In this document: positions 49,914-58,648 of the stretch, one piece after another
How positions within the stretch are numbered: the first letter of the stretch is position 1
Layout of the letters: the number at the start of each line of letters is the position of its first letter
Assembly: GCF_009660225.1 (NCBI RefSeq)
Contig: NZ_CP045920.1
Location: 1,488,001 to 1,552,000, forward strand
From: Pseudactinotalea sp. HY158
GTDB taxonomy: Bacteria; Actinomycetota; Actinomycetes; Actinomycetales; Beutenbergiaceae
Direction: 5' to 3'
Length of the DNA stretch: 64,000 bases
Notes under the pieces: generated by a model
What the model was told of the DNA's origin: nothing
The model's input: the letters and a program-made list of their open reading frames with translations, nothing else
Databases searched by the model: none
Position numbers and translations under genes: made by a program

Positions 49914-50983
49914 GCGCGGACACCCCCGCCGCCCTGACCTGGCCGGGCCTGATCACCGATCTCATCGCGGCCCGTGACCTGAGCGCGCACCAGACCTCGT
50001 GGGCGATGCGCCGGGTCATGAGGGGGGAGGCCGACCCGATCGCCCTCGCCGGGTTCCTCGTGGCGCTGGCCGCGAAGGGTGAGACCGTCGCGGAACTGCG
50101 CGGTCTCGCGGACGAGATGCTCGCGCACGCCGTGCCGGTCGCGGTCGCCTCGACCCGGACGGTCGACATCGTCGGCACGGGAGGAGACCGGCACCGCAGC
50201 GTGAACATCTCGACGATGGCCGCGCTCGTCGTGGCCGGTGCGGGACTGCCCGTGGTCAAGCACGGCAACCGGGCGGCGAGCTCGGCGAGCGGCAGTGCCG
50301 ACGTGCTCGAGGCGCTCGGGATCAAGCTGCGGCTCACGCCCGAGCGGGCGGCCGAGCTCGTCGACGAGGTCGGGATCACCTTCCTCTTCGCCCAGCAGTT
50401 CCACCCGGCGTTCCGGCACGCCGCCGCCGCGCGGGCCGGGCTCGGGGTCGCCACCGCCTTCAACGTGCTGGGCCCGCTGACGAACCCGGGCCGGCCCGGG
50501 GCCGGGGCGATCGGGGTCGGCAACGAGCGGATGGCTCCGCTCATGGCGGGGGTGTTCGCCGAGCGGGGCAATCACACCCTGGTCTTCCGCAGCGACGACG
50601 GCCTCGACGAACTGTCGCCGACCTCTCCCGCACACGTGTGGGAGGTGACCGAGGCGACCGGCGGTGTCGTGGTGCCGGGCCGGATCGATCCGGCCCGTGA
50701 CCTCGGGCTCGCCCCGGCCACCCTGGACGACCTGCGCGGCGGTGATCCGACGTTCAACGCCGCCGTGGCACGCAGGCTGTTCGCCGGGCAGGGCGGTCCC
50801 GTTCGCGATGCCGTCATGCTCAACGCCGCAGCCGCGTTCGTCGCCGACGCCACCCTGCCCGGCACCCGGGAGGGCACCCTGCCGGAGCGGCTCACCGCCG
50901 GCCTCGGGCATGCGGCCGCGAGCCTCGACGAGGGTGCCGCGGCCGACGTCCTCGCCGCCTGGGTGAGCGCCTCGCAGCGCTGA
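49910..50983 (+). CDS. trpD: Anthranilate phosphoribosyltransferase
   Basis: 357 residues. Transfers phosphoribose from PRPP to anthranilate in tryptophan synthesis. PRPP loop DIVGTGGDRHRSVNISTMAA near residue 85, KHGNRAASSASGSADVLEALG, and FLFAQQFHPAFRHAAAARAGLG are diagnostic. It stands apart from other trp genes, next to ctaE, as in Mycobacterium and many other actinobacteria. Confidence 0.95.
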   Translation: MSADTPAALTWPGLITDLIAARDLSAHQTSWAMRRVMRGEADPIALAGFLVALAAKGETVAELRGLADEMLAHAVPVAVASTRTVDIVGTGGDRHRSVNISTMAALVVAGAGLPVVKHGNRAASSASGSADVLEALGIKLRLTPERAAELVDEVGITFLFAQQFHPAFRHAAAARAGLGVATAFNVLGPLTNPGRPGAGAIGVGNERMAPLMAGVFAERGNHTLVFRSDDGLDELSPTSPAHVWEVTEATGGVVVPGRIDPARDLGLAPATLDDLRGGDPTFNAAVARRLFAGQGGPVRDAVMLNAAAAFVADATLPGTREGTLPERLTAGLGHAAASLDEGAAADVLAAWVSASQR

Positions 50984-51022
50984 GCCGCGACGCTGTGCCG
51001 GACGGGGAGCGAGCCGGGCGTG

Positions 51023-51301
51023 CTAGTCGAGTCCGAGGTTGTAGGCGGCCTCGAGGTCGTGCTGGGAATAGGCCTGGAAGGCGATGTAGGTCTGGGTGCG
51101 CAGGACGCCGTCGACCTTGCCGATCCGGTCGGCGATGATGCCCGAGAGCTCCTCGTGCTCACGCACGCGCACCATGGCGATGAGGTCGACGTCTCCGGTG
51201 ACGGAGTAGACCTCGCTCACGCCGGGGATCTCGGCGACGGCCTGAGCCACCTCGGGGATCCGGTCGGCCTCGGTGTCGATGAGCGCGATGGCGGTGAGCA
51301 T
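51023..51301 (-). CDS. Stand-alone Lrp/AsnC ligand-binding (RAM) domain protein
   Basis: 92 residues. Consists only of the C-terminal alpha/beta (RAM) domain of Lrp/AsnC regulators: AIALIDTEADRIPEVAQAV, VYSVTGDVDLIAMVRV, and LRTQTYIAFQAYS. No helix-turn-helix is present, so it cannot bind DNA alone; such proteins oligomerise and bind amino acids and may modulate a full-length partner. ATG 51301 is chosen because upstream codons extend into low-complexity Arg/Pro sequence and ggag lies upstream (gaggcagacATG). Confidence 0.85.
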   Translation of the reverse strand: MLTAIALIDTEADRIPEVAQAVAEIPGVSEVYSVTGDVDLIAMVRVREHEELSGIIADRIGKVDGVLRTQTYIAFQAYSQHDLEAAYNLGLD

Positions 51302-51407
51302 GTCTGCCTCCTGGGACGTAGTGGTGGGTCCATCATGCCGTGCGGGCCGCCCGCACCGCACACCGGCCCGTCGGCCCGGCGCACGGGTCCGGTCCGGACT
51401 CACGGGC

Positions 51408-53225
51408 TCACGGGCTCACGCGATCGAGCCAGTGGGCGCCACCCCGGATCGGCGTGGCCCATCCGCCGTCGGGTGAATCGAATGCGATGAGCCGCACGCC
51501 GGGACGCTCGAGCCACGTGAGCAGCAGTTCGCTCTCCGGCACGTCGGCGGCGCCGCCGCGACCGGTCGGCGGATCGACGTGGGCGGCGGTGGCCTCGAGG
51601 GCGGAGACCACCGGCATGGGGTCGAGGCCGGCCGGGCCGAACGCGGTTCCGCACAGCCGGCCGTGCCGGGAGATCATGAACTCCCAGCCGCCCCGTGCCT
51701 CCGCGGCCGCCCGAGTGCCGCGCGCGATCCAGGTGTGCTCGCTCGGCGGCACCCACCGGGCGGCGATCACCTGCGACGCGCGCACGAGTGGATCGAGGCG
51801 CTGGGTGCGCCGGATGCCCCCCAGCAGGGCGGCGAGCTGGTCGCGCAGCACCGCCGCCTCCTCGAAGCGCTCGCCGGCGGAGAGCTCTCCCATCCGCCGC
51901 AGGAGTTCGCTCACCACCGGCTCCGGGTCCGTGGTGAGGGCGGCGGCGGCCGCAGCGACCACCTCGTGATAGGTCAGGGCCGCCGACTCGTCGGCGCACG
52001 GAGCGCTGCAGCGGCCGATCTGCCCGAGCATGCACGGGCTGCGGCCGGCGATGGGGAGCCGCGGCAGGCGGTCGGTGCAACCCCGCAGCCCGAGGCCCGT
52101 GGCCGCCTCGAGGGCCTGCTCGGCCGACTGCCGGGAGGCGAAGGGGCCGACGGCCACCGCCCCCGCGGGAACCGAGCGCACGATCGACAGCCGTGGGAGG
52201 GCCTCGTCGGTCAACCGCAGCCACGGCAGCCGATCGGGCCGCTTGGAGCGGCGGTTGTACGGCGGTGCGTGTGTGGCGATGAGCCGCAGCTCGCGCACCT
52301 GTGCCTCGAGCGGCGTGGCGCACTCGACCACGTGAACGCGGGTGGCGAGGTCGACCATCTCTCCCATGCGCCGCCGCTTCTCGGAGGCGGTGAAGTATTG
52401 ACGCACCCGCCGGCGGAGGTTCGTGGCGGTGCCGACGTAGAGCACCTCCTCCCGCGGGCCGAGGAAGAGGTAGACCCCCGGAGCGGACGGCAACCCGTCG
52501 GCGAGCGAGACCTTCCGGCGTCGCGCCGGCGGCACGGGATCGGTGGCGGTGGCGAGGTCGTCGAGATGGGTCACCCCGAGCGAGCCCAGGCGCTCGAGCA
52601 GGGCGTGGAGCACGTCGACCGTGGCCCGGGCGTCGGTCAGCGCCCGGTGGTCGGGTTCGATGGTGGCGTGGAAGAGTCGGGCGAGGGTCGAGAGCTTGTG
52701 GTTCGGCGCCTCGTCCTTCGGAACCACGGCTCGTGCCAGTTGCACCGTGTCGACCACCTGCGGGCCGGGCCAGCGCAGCTCCATCGCCCGCGCCGCCGCC
52801 CGGAGGAACCCGACGTCGAAGCGGGCGTTGTGCGCGACGAGGACCGCCCCGCGCGCGAACTCGAGGAACGCCGGGAGCACCTCGCCGATCGGTGGGGCGC
52901 CCACGAGCATCGTGTTCGTGATCCCGGTGAGCACCGTGATCATCGGCGGGACCGGCCGCCCCGGGTCGACGAGCGTGCCGAACTCGCCGAGCACCTCCCC
53001 GCCCCGGACCCTGACCGCGCCGATCTCGGTGATCGCATCGGCCGTGGCCGAGCCCCCGGTGGTCTCGAGGTCGACCACCACGAACGTCACCTCGGACAGG
53101 GGCGGGCCCAGATCCTCGAAACTCAGCTGCCGTGCCACCGCGCCCGGCTGCACCTCGAGCCCGTCCGAGACGTCCGTGGTACCCGGAACGTGCCGGCCCG
53201 GCGGTGGCGTGAGCAGGTTGGTCAT
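51408..53225 (-). CDS. DEDD (DnaQ-like) exonuclease fused to UvrC-like GIY-YIG protein
   Basis: 605 residues. N-terminal DnaQ-type 3'-5' exonuclease at about 45-210: VVDLETTGG with the Asp-x-Glu pair, VAHNARFDVGFL, and HRALTDARATVDVL. Then a UvrC-like part: GIY-YIG domain PGVYLFLGPREEVLYVGTATNLRRR near residue 250, Cys cluster and UVR-like segment near 450; the RNase H and HhH parts of UvrC are absent. Family members (mycobacterial Rv2191 type, E. coli Cho-like nuclease part) are implicated in alternative excision repair; the exact role here is inferred. ATG 53225 is preferred to GTG 53255. Confidence 0.92.
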   Translation of the reverse strand: MTNLLTPPPGRHVPGTTDVSDGLEVQPGAVARQLSFEDLGPPLSEVTFVVVDLETTGGSATADAITEIGAVRVRGGEVLGEFGTLVDPGRPVPPMITVLTGITNTMLVGAPPIGEVLPAFLEFARGAVLVAHNARFDVGFLRAAARAMELRWPGPQVVDTVQLARAVVPKDEAPNHKLSTLARLFHATIEPDHRALTDARATVDVLHALLERLGSLGVTHLDDLATATDPVPPARRRKVSLADGLPSAPGVYLFLGPREEVLYVGTATNLRRRVRQYFTASEKRRRMGEMVDLATRVHVVECATPLEAQVRELRLIATHAPPYNRRSKRPDRLPWLRLTDEALPRLSIVRSVPAGAVAVGPFASRQSAEQALEAATGLGLRGCTDRLPRLPIAGRSPCMLGQIGRCSAPCADESAALTYHEVVAAAAAALTTDPEPVVSELLRRMGELSAGERFEEAAVLRDQLAALLGGIRRTQRLDPLVRASQVIAARWVPPSEHTWIARGTRAAAEARGGWEFMISRHGRLCGTAFGPAGLDPMPVVSALEATAAHVDPPTGRGGAADVPESELLLTWLERPGVRLIAFDSPDGGWATPIRGGAHWLDRVSP

Positions 53226-53298
53226 GGCCGCCAGGGTACGAGCCGCCGCCGACACGCCGACACGCCGACCTCGGGTGGCGGGCGGCCTGCCGCGGGGT

Positions 53299-55125
53299 CT
53301 AGCGGCCGGTCTCCGTGTGGCGCTCGGCGGCGGCCCGTTCGTACAGGGCGTCGATCACGCCGGCGTAGTCGGCGAGCACGCGGGAGCGCTTCACCTTGAG
53401 AGACGGGGTGAGGTAGTCGTTGGCGATCGTGAAGTCGCTCGTGAGAACCTCGAACCTGCGGATGGACTCGGCGCGGGACACGTGCTTGTTGTTGCGGGCG
53501 ACCGCCCGATCGAGCGCGGCGAGCACCTCCGGGTTCTCGGCCGCCTCCGCCACGGTCAGCTCCGGCAGCCCCTTGTTGGCGAGCCAGGAGGGCAGCATCT
53601 CCGCGTCGAGGGTCAGGAGTGCGGCGATGAACGGACGCTGATCGCCCACGACGATGCATTGACTGATGAGCGGATGCCCGCGCAGCGCGTCCTCCATGGC
53701 CGATGGGACGACGTTCTTGCCGCCCGCGGTGACGATGATCTCCTTCTTCCGGCCCGTGATCCGCAGGTAGCCGTCCGCGTCGAGCTCGCCCAGGTCGCCG
53801 GTGTGGAACCAGCCGTCCTCGATGGCGGCGGCACTCGCCTCGGGATTGTCGTGATAGCCCCGGAACACGGCGATGCCCCGGGCGAGGATCTCCCCGTCGG
53901 TGTCGATCCGCAGGCTGATCCCCGGCAGCGCGGGGCCGACGGTGCCGATCTTGACACCCTCGGGCACGTTGACGCTCACCGGCGCCGTCGTCTCGGTCAG
54001 GCCGTAGCCCTCGAGCACCTGGATTCCGACGCCCCGGAAGAAGTGGCCGAGCCGCTCCCCGAGCGGGGCGCCGCCGGAGATCGCGAAGTCGACCCGGCCG
54101 CCGAGGGCCTCGGCGATCTTCTTGAGCACGAGGGCGTGGGCGAGCCTGTGCCGCAGGCGCAGTCCGAGGCCGGGGCCGCCCGGGACGTCCAGCGCCCGCG
54201 AGTAGTCGCCGGCGACCTGAGCCGCCCACCGGAAGATCTTCACCTTGCCGCCGGCCGCGGCCTTCGCCTCCGACGCGTTGTACACCTTCTCGAAGACCCG
54301 GGGCACGGAGAGGATGAACGTCGGCTTGAACGTGGCGACGTCCGCCATGAGCGTGGCCGTGTCCGGCGTGTGGCCGACCGGCCTGCCCGCCGCGATGCAC
54401 AGCACCTCGACGAACCGGGCGAAGACGTGCGCCAGCGGCATGAACAACAGCGTGCGCGAGTTCGGGCCGAGGATGGTCGGGCCGAGCGCTCCGAGCGCGT
54501 TCCGGGAGAGCTCGACGAAGTTGCCGTGGGTGAGCTCGGCGCCCTTGGGTCGCCCGGTCGTGCCGGAGGTGTAGATGATGGTGGCCAGGTCGTCGAGGCG
54601 GGCGGCGTCGCGGCGCTCGCGCACCTGATCCGCGGTCACGTCGGCGCCCGCCTGCCGCAGCGCCTCGATCCCGTCCGCCTCGATCTGCCACACGTGCTCG
54701 AGCGTGGGGACGTCCGCTCGGGCCTCCTCGACGACCTCGGCGTGGGTGGCGTTCTCGACGACGATCGCCTTGGTCGATGAGTTCGCGAGGATCCAGGCGG
54801 TCTGGTCGACCGACGAGGTCTCGTACACGGGCACGGAGACCGCGCCGGCGTACCAGATCCCGAAGTCGAGCATCGTCCATTCGGCGCGGGTCCGGGCCAT
54901 GATCGCGACCCGGTCGCCCGGCCCGACACCCGAGGCGATGAGCCCACGGGCGATGTCGGTCGCGCTCCGGTGCAGCTCGGCGGCCGTGATCGGCAGCCAG
55001 GCGCCGTTCTCCTGCCGTTCGAGCAGGACCTTTCCGGGGTCGGTCGCGGCATGATCGGCCAGGAGGTCGCCGATCGAGAGTTCGGACGGCGTCTCGACCA
55101 GGAGCGGCACGGACGTAGTTTCCAC
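53299..55125 (-). CDS. AMP-dependent long-chain acyl-CoA ligase (FadD15-like)
   Basis: 608 residues. Adenylate-forming enzyme: A3 motif YTSGTTGRPKGAELTHGN near residue 185, GGAPLGERLGHFF, A5 YGLTETTAPVS, A7 GWFHTGDLGELDADGY, A8 RITGRKKEIIVTAGGKNV and the C-terminal catalytic Lys region LKVKRSRVL. Activates fatty acids to acyl-CoA. Position beside the DEDD-UvrC fusion and aroG matches the FadD15 locus of mycobacteria. GTG start with ggag 5 nt upstream. Confidence 0.93.
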   Translation of the reverse strand: METTSVPLLVETPSELSIGDLLADHAATDPGKVLLERQENGAWLPITAAELHRSATDIARGLIASGVGPGDRVAIMARTRAEWTMLDFGIWYAGAVSVPVYETSSVDQTAWILANSSTKAIVVENATHAEVVEEARADVPTLEHVWQIEADGIEALRQAGADVTADQVRERRDAARLDDLATIIYTSGTTGRPKGAELTHGNFVELSRNALGALGPTILGPNSRTLLFMPLAHVFARFVEVLCIAAGRPVGHTPDTATLMADVATFKPTFILSVPRVFEKVYNASEAKAAAGGKVKIFRWAAQVAGDYSRALDVPGGPGLGLRLRHRLAHALVLKKIAEALGGRVDFAISGGAPLGERLGHFFRGVGIQVLEGYGLTETTAPVSVNVPEGVKIGTVGPALPGISLRIDTDGEILARGIAVFRGYHDNPEASAAAIEDGWFHTGDLGELDADGYLRITGRKKEIIVTAGGKNVVPSAMEDALRGHPLISQCIVVGDQRPFIAALLTLDAEMLPSWLANKGLPELTVAEAAENPEVLAALDRAVARNNKHVSRAESIRRFEVLTSDFTIANDYLTPSLKVKRSRVLADYAGVIDALYERAAAERHTETGR

Positions 55126-55197
55126 TAGGACTCCAACGGGCTCAGGATGTGATGCGCACCACCCTACCCGGCGGTCGCGATGCTGCAGGACCTTCGT

Positions 55198-55737
55198 CTA
55201 GACGACGGCCCCGTCGTCGCCCTCCTCGCGGCGGTGGCGCGGCAGCCGCCTGGCCAGGACGAGCCCCCCGAGCACCGCGACGACGATGCCGGAGATCCAG
55301 GCGATCGCCGGTGCCGAGGGCCACAGGATCGCGAACACGAGCAGCGCGAGCGGGCCGCCGACCGTGGCCACCCAGGCCGAGACGAGGAAGGGGTCGGAGA
55401 CGTCGATCGGATCCGGCTCCGGTGGCTCGTACCCCTCCGGCTCGGGCGCGACGCTGAAATCGCGCGGGCCGCCGAGGTCCGAGGCGTTCTCCGGCCCCGG
55501 CTGGATCGCCGCGGGCGTGAGCCCGCTCGGGCCCAGCTCCGCGGTGATCTCGGCGAAGGCCGCGTCGATCTCCGCACGGGTGCGGGCGTCGCGCAGGCGC
55601 TCGCGCGGGTCGCCGGGTTCGGGCGCCTGTTCGTGGGCGAGGTCGTCCGATCCCGCCCGGGCCCCATCGGGCCGTTCGAGCCGGTCGGGCTCGTCGGGCC
55701 CACCGGGGAGCGCTCCCTCGCCGCCGTCGTTCACCAT
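55198..55737 (-). CDS. Hypothetical two-helix membrane protein
   Basis: 179 residues, no recognised family. The first about 110 residues are polar and acidic, rich in Pro, Asp and Glu, including RTRAEIDAAFAEITAELGP. Two hydrophobic helices follow (about 122-140 and 143-162), and the C-terminus is Arg-rich then acidic. The layout suggests a cytoplasmic tail plus a membrane hairpin. Located between the acyl-CoA ligase and the CDF transporter, in the same direction but with short gaps. ATG start; a Shine-Dalgarno sequence is not clear. Confidence 0.6.
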   Translation of the reverse strand: MVNDGGEGALPGGPDEPDRLERPDGARAGSDDLAHEQAPEPGDPRERLRDARTRAEIDAAFAEITAELGPSGLTPAAIQPGPENASDLGGPRDFSVAPEPEGYEPPEPDPIDVSDPFLVSAWVATVGGPLALLVFAILWPSAPAIAWISGIVVAVLGGLVLARRLPRHRREEGDDGAVV

Positions 55738-55784
55738 GGCCCCAGCCTAATCGTGCCGGTCGTCGCCGGGTACCGCGTGGCGGC

Positions 55785-56855
55785 TCATCGGCCGTTCGAA
55801 CGGTCGCCGGGATGGTCCTCGCGGTGCCCGGCCGGGCGCGCGGGGTAGGCGTGCACGATCGCCCGCGACAGTCTTGGGACGGCGCCGCGGAGGTCCGCTT
55901 CCGCGCGGTGCGCGATCTCGTGCGCCGCGGACAGGCTCGCTCCGGCGTCGACGTCCACGTCGGCCTCGGCGCGGATCTCGTGACCGATCCACCGCATCCG
56001 GAGCCCGGGAACCGCGACGACGCCGGGGACGGCCAGCACGGTCGCCTCGGCCCGGTCGACCAGCTCGGGATCGATCCCGTCCATGAGCCGGCGGAGCACG
56101 TCGCGCCCGGCGGTGCGCAGCACGAGCAGGATCGCCACGGTGATGACCAGGCCGATGACCGGATCGGCCCAGGACCATCCGAGCGCCACCCCGCCGGCTC
56201 CGACGAGCACGGCGAGGGAGGTGTAGCCGTCGGTGCGGGCGTGGAGGCCGTCGGCCACGAGCGCGGCCGAGCCGATCGCCCGGCCCTCACGGATCCGGAA
56301 CAGGGCCACGGCCTCGTTGCCGAGGAATCCGAAGAATCCGGCGGCGGCGACCCAACCGAGGTCCTGGACCGGGGCCGGGTGGAGCAGTCTCTCGACCGCC
56401 TGCCAGCCGGCCATGAGCGCGGACAGGGCGATCATCGCGACGACGACCAGGCCCGCGAGGTCCTCGGCGCGGCCGTAGCCGTGGGTGTAGCGTCGCGTGG
56501 CCGCCCGGCGGCCGAGCGCGAACGCGATCCACAGCGGTACCGCTGTCAGGGCATCGGAGAGGTTGTGGATCGTGTCGGCCAGGAGGGCGACCGATCCCGA
56601 GAACGAGACGATGACCAGCTGCGCGGCTGCGGTGAGGCCCAGCCCGGCGAGGCCGATCTTGACCGCGCGGATGCCGCGGGCACTCGATTCGATCGCCGGG
56701 TCGATCGAATCCGCGGCGTCGTGGGAGTGCGGCCGCAGCGCGTGGGCGAGTCGCCGCCGTCGACCGGCCCCGTGGTCGTCACCGTGACCGTGATCGTGAC
56801 CGGACCCGTGGTTGGACCCGGTCGCACCCTCGGCGTGGCCAGGCGGGGCGGTCAC
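55785..56855 (-). CDS. Cation diffusion facilitator (CDF) metal exporter
   Basis: 356 residues, six helices then a cytoplasmic ferredoxin-like domain. Metal sites: ADTIHNLSDALTAVP in helix 2 and VADGLHARTDGYTSLAV in helix 5 (His/Asp pairs), plus an N-terminal His-rich segment GHDHGHGDDHG. Belongs to the CzcD/ZitB-like Zn/Cd/Co exporters. GTG start overlaps the arsR stop by 4 nt, so the regulator and the pump are one transcript. The substrate is most likely Zn(II) or Co/Cd, not proved. Confidence 0.9.
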   Translation of the reverse strand: MTAPPGHAEGATGSNHGSGHDHGHGDDHGAGRRRRLAHALRPHSHDAADSIDPAIESSARGIRAVKIGLAGLGLTAAAQLVIVSFSGSVALLADTIHNLSDALTAVPLWIAFALGRRAATRRYTHGYGRAEDLAGLVVVAMIALSALMAGWQAVERLLHPAPVQDLGWVAAAGFFGFLGNEAVALFRIREGRAIGSAALVADGLHARTDGYTSLAVLVGAGGVALGWSWADPVIGLVITVAILLVLRTAGRDVLRRLMDGIDPELVDRAEATVLAVPGVVAVPGLRMRWIGHEIRAEADVDVDAGASLSAAHEIAHRAEADLRGAVPRLSRAIVHAYPARPAGHREDHPGDRSNGR

Positions 56856-57253
56856 CGCATGGCCTCTCGCCGGATCGCGGCGAGGTCGCGTGCCTCGGGG
56901 CGGTGGTGGGCGGGGACGCCGTCGGCCGCATGCTCGGCGTTGTGGACGGCGTCGCGCACCAGGTCTGCGACGTGCGCGTCGTCCACCCGGTAGAACACGA
57001 GGTTCCCCTCGCGGCGGGTCCGGACCATCCGAGCCATCCGCAACTTCGCCAGGTGCTGCGACACCGCCGGGCCGGACTTCCCGACCCGCCCGGCGAGGTC
57101 GCCGACCGACAGCTCCCCCTCCCGCAGGGCCCACAGCAGCCGGATCCGCGTGCCGTCGGCGAGCATCCGGAAGACCTCGACCGCGAACTCCACCTGTTCG
57201 TCCGGCAACTCGGCCTCGTCCGGCGACTCGACCACCTTAGTATCTGCGTCCAT
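56852..57253 (-). CDS. ArsR/SmtB-family metal-sensing repressor
   Basis: 133 residues. Winged helix with recognition region GELSVGDLAGRVGKSGPAVSQHLAKL (near residues 46-71) and VFY wing. The C-terminal alpha-5 site DDAHVADLVRDAVHNAEH resembles the zinc site of SmtB/CzrA (Asp-x-His then two more ligands), but one usual His is replaced by Asn with a His one position earlier. It probably represses its own operon with the CDF exporter through the operator at 57237-57266. The ATG sits inside that operator. Confidence 0.9.
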   Translation of the reverse strand: MDADTKVVESPDEAELPDEQVEFAVEVFRMLADGTRIRLLWALREGELSVGDLAGRVGKSGPAVSQHLAKLRMARMVRTRREGNLVFYRVDDAHVADLVRDAVHNAEHAADGVPAHHRPEARDLAAIRREAMR

Positions 57254-57266
57254 GCGCAGATACTAA
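57237..57266 (-). promoter_or_regulatory. 12-6-12 perfect inverted repeat over the arsR start: operator plus leaderless promoter
   Basis: ttagtatctgcg (57237-57248) and cgcagatactaa (57255-57266) are perfect complements around the 6-nt spacer tccatg. On the minus strand the right arm supplies TAGTAT (57265 to 57260), 6 nt before ATG 57253, so transcription probably begins at the start codon. A repressor bound here would cover the -10 box, the start point and codons 1-6. Confidence 0.75.
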
Positions 57267-57341
57267 CCGGACCGGTGGTGCGGGCGCCATGCGCGCATGG
57301 GCCGTGACGGAGCCGGCTTCGGGCGCGGTTGCAGCGCCCAA

Positions 57342-57347
57342 TAGGAT
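57342..57347 (+). promoter_or_regulatory. Candidate -10 box for the phosphofructokinase gene
   Basis: TAGGAT, 36 bp before ATG 57383; ribosome-binding site aaagg at about 57372. No clear -35 box. Confidence 0.4.
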
Positions 57348-57382
57348 GGGGGCGTCTCCAGCTCCCAAAGCAAAGGTGTTCA

Positions 57383-58609
57383 ATGTCTGCCGCTATCCGC
57401 AAGGTCGCGCTGCTCACGGCCGGTGGCTTCGCGCCGTGCCTGTCCTCCGCCGTCGGCGGCCTGATCGAGCGCTACACCGAGAAGTACCCGGATGTCGAGA
57501 TCATCGCCTACCAGTACGGCTACCACGGCCTGCTCACGGGCAACTCGGTCACGATCACCCCCGAGGCGCGCGCGAACGCCGCCCGGCTGCACGACTTCGG
57601 CGGCAGCCCGATCGGGAACTCCCGCGTGAAGCTGACCAATGCGAAGAACCTCGTCGAGCGCGGCCTCGTGCGCGAGGGCCAGGATCCGCTGCAGGTCGCG
57701 GCCGAGCAGCTGCGCGCCGACGGCGTCGACGTGCTCCACACCATCGGCGGCGACGACACGAACATCACCGCGGCGAGCCTGGCGGAGTATCTCGAGAACA
57801 ACGGCCACCACCTCACGGTCGTGGGCCTGCCGAAGACGATCGACAACGACATCGTGCCGATCCGGCAGTCCCTCGGTGCCCAGACCGCCGCCGAGCAGGC
57901 CTCCGTCTACGCCCAGAACATCATCGGCGAGCACCGCTCCAACCCGCGGATGCTCATCGTGCACGAGGTCATGGGCCGGCACTGCGGCTGGCTCACCGCC
58001 GCCGCCGCGCGCGACTACCGCGACTGGCTCGAGACCCAGGAGTGGAACCCCGACCTGGGCCTGACCAAGGACCGCTGGGACGTCCACGCCGTGTTCCTGC
58101 CCGAGCTCGCCATCGACATGCACGCCGAGGCCGACCGGCTGCGCGGGATCATGGACGAGATCGGCAACGTGAACATCTTCCTGTCCGAGGGGGCGGGGGT
58201 GCCGGAGATCATCGCCGAGCTCGAGGCCGCCGGCGTCGAGGTGCAGCGGGACCCGTTCGGGCACGTCAAGCTCGACACGATCAACCCCGGCGCCTGGTTC
58301 GCCGACCGGTTCGCCCAGCTCATCGGCGCCGAGAAGACCATGGTGCAGAAGTCGGGCTACTTCTCCCGCTCGGCCAAGGCGAACGCGACCGACCTCGCCC
58401 TCATCGCGAGCATGGTCGAGGTGGCGGTCGAGGCCGCCGTCGCCGGCACCGCCGGGGTCGTCGGCCACGACGAGGAGCGGGGCGAGGAACTGCGGGTCAT
58501 CGAGTTCCCGCGGATCGCCGGCGGAAAGGCCTTCGACATCGACGAGCCGTGGTTCACCGAGCTCCTCGCCGGGATCGGCCAGGCGCACGCCCCCGCCGCC
58601 GCCCACTGA
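57383..58609 (+). CDS. pfp: 6-phosphofructokinase, PPi-type by sequence
   Basis: 408 residues. Phosphorylates fructose-6-phosphate. GGFAPCLSSAVGGL replaces the ATP-type GGDxPG start, GGDDTNITAASLAEYL carries the Asp (instead of Gly) that blocks ATP binding, and GLPKTIDNDIVPIRQSLG has Lys where ATP enzymes have Gly; MGRHCGWLTA is conserved. These residues mark the pyrophosphate-dependent enzyme, which is reversible. Actinobacteria are known to have PPi-type forms (for example Amycolatopsis). ATG start with aaagg 7 nt upstream. A 20-bp terminator follows. Confidence 0.9.
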   Translation: MSAAIRKVALLTAGGFAPCLSSAVGGLIERYTEKYPDVEIIAYQYGYHGLLTGNSVTITPEARANAARLHDFGGSPIGNSRVKLTNAKNLVERGLVREGQDPLQVAAEQLRADGVDVLHTIGGDDTNITAASLAEYLENNGHHLTVVGLPKTIDNDIVPIRQSLGAQTAAEQASVYAQNIIGEHRSNPRMLIVHEVMGRHCGWLTAAAARDYRDWLETQEWNPDLGLTKDRWDVHAVFLPELAIDMHAEADRLRGIMDEIGNVNIFLSEGAGVPEIIAELEAAGVEVQRDPFGHVKLDTINPGAWFADRFAQLIGAEKTMVQKSGYFSRSAKANATDLALIASMVEVAVEAAVAGTAGVVGHDEERGEELRVIEFPRIAGGKAFDIDEPWFTELLAGIGQAHAPAAAH

Positions 58610-58648
58610 CGGCGACCGGCCGGTTCCGCGCGGGAACCGAAGCCGACC

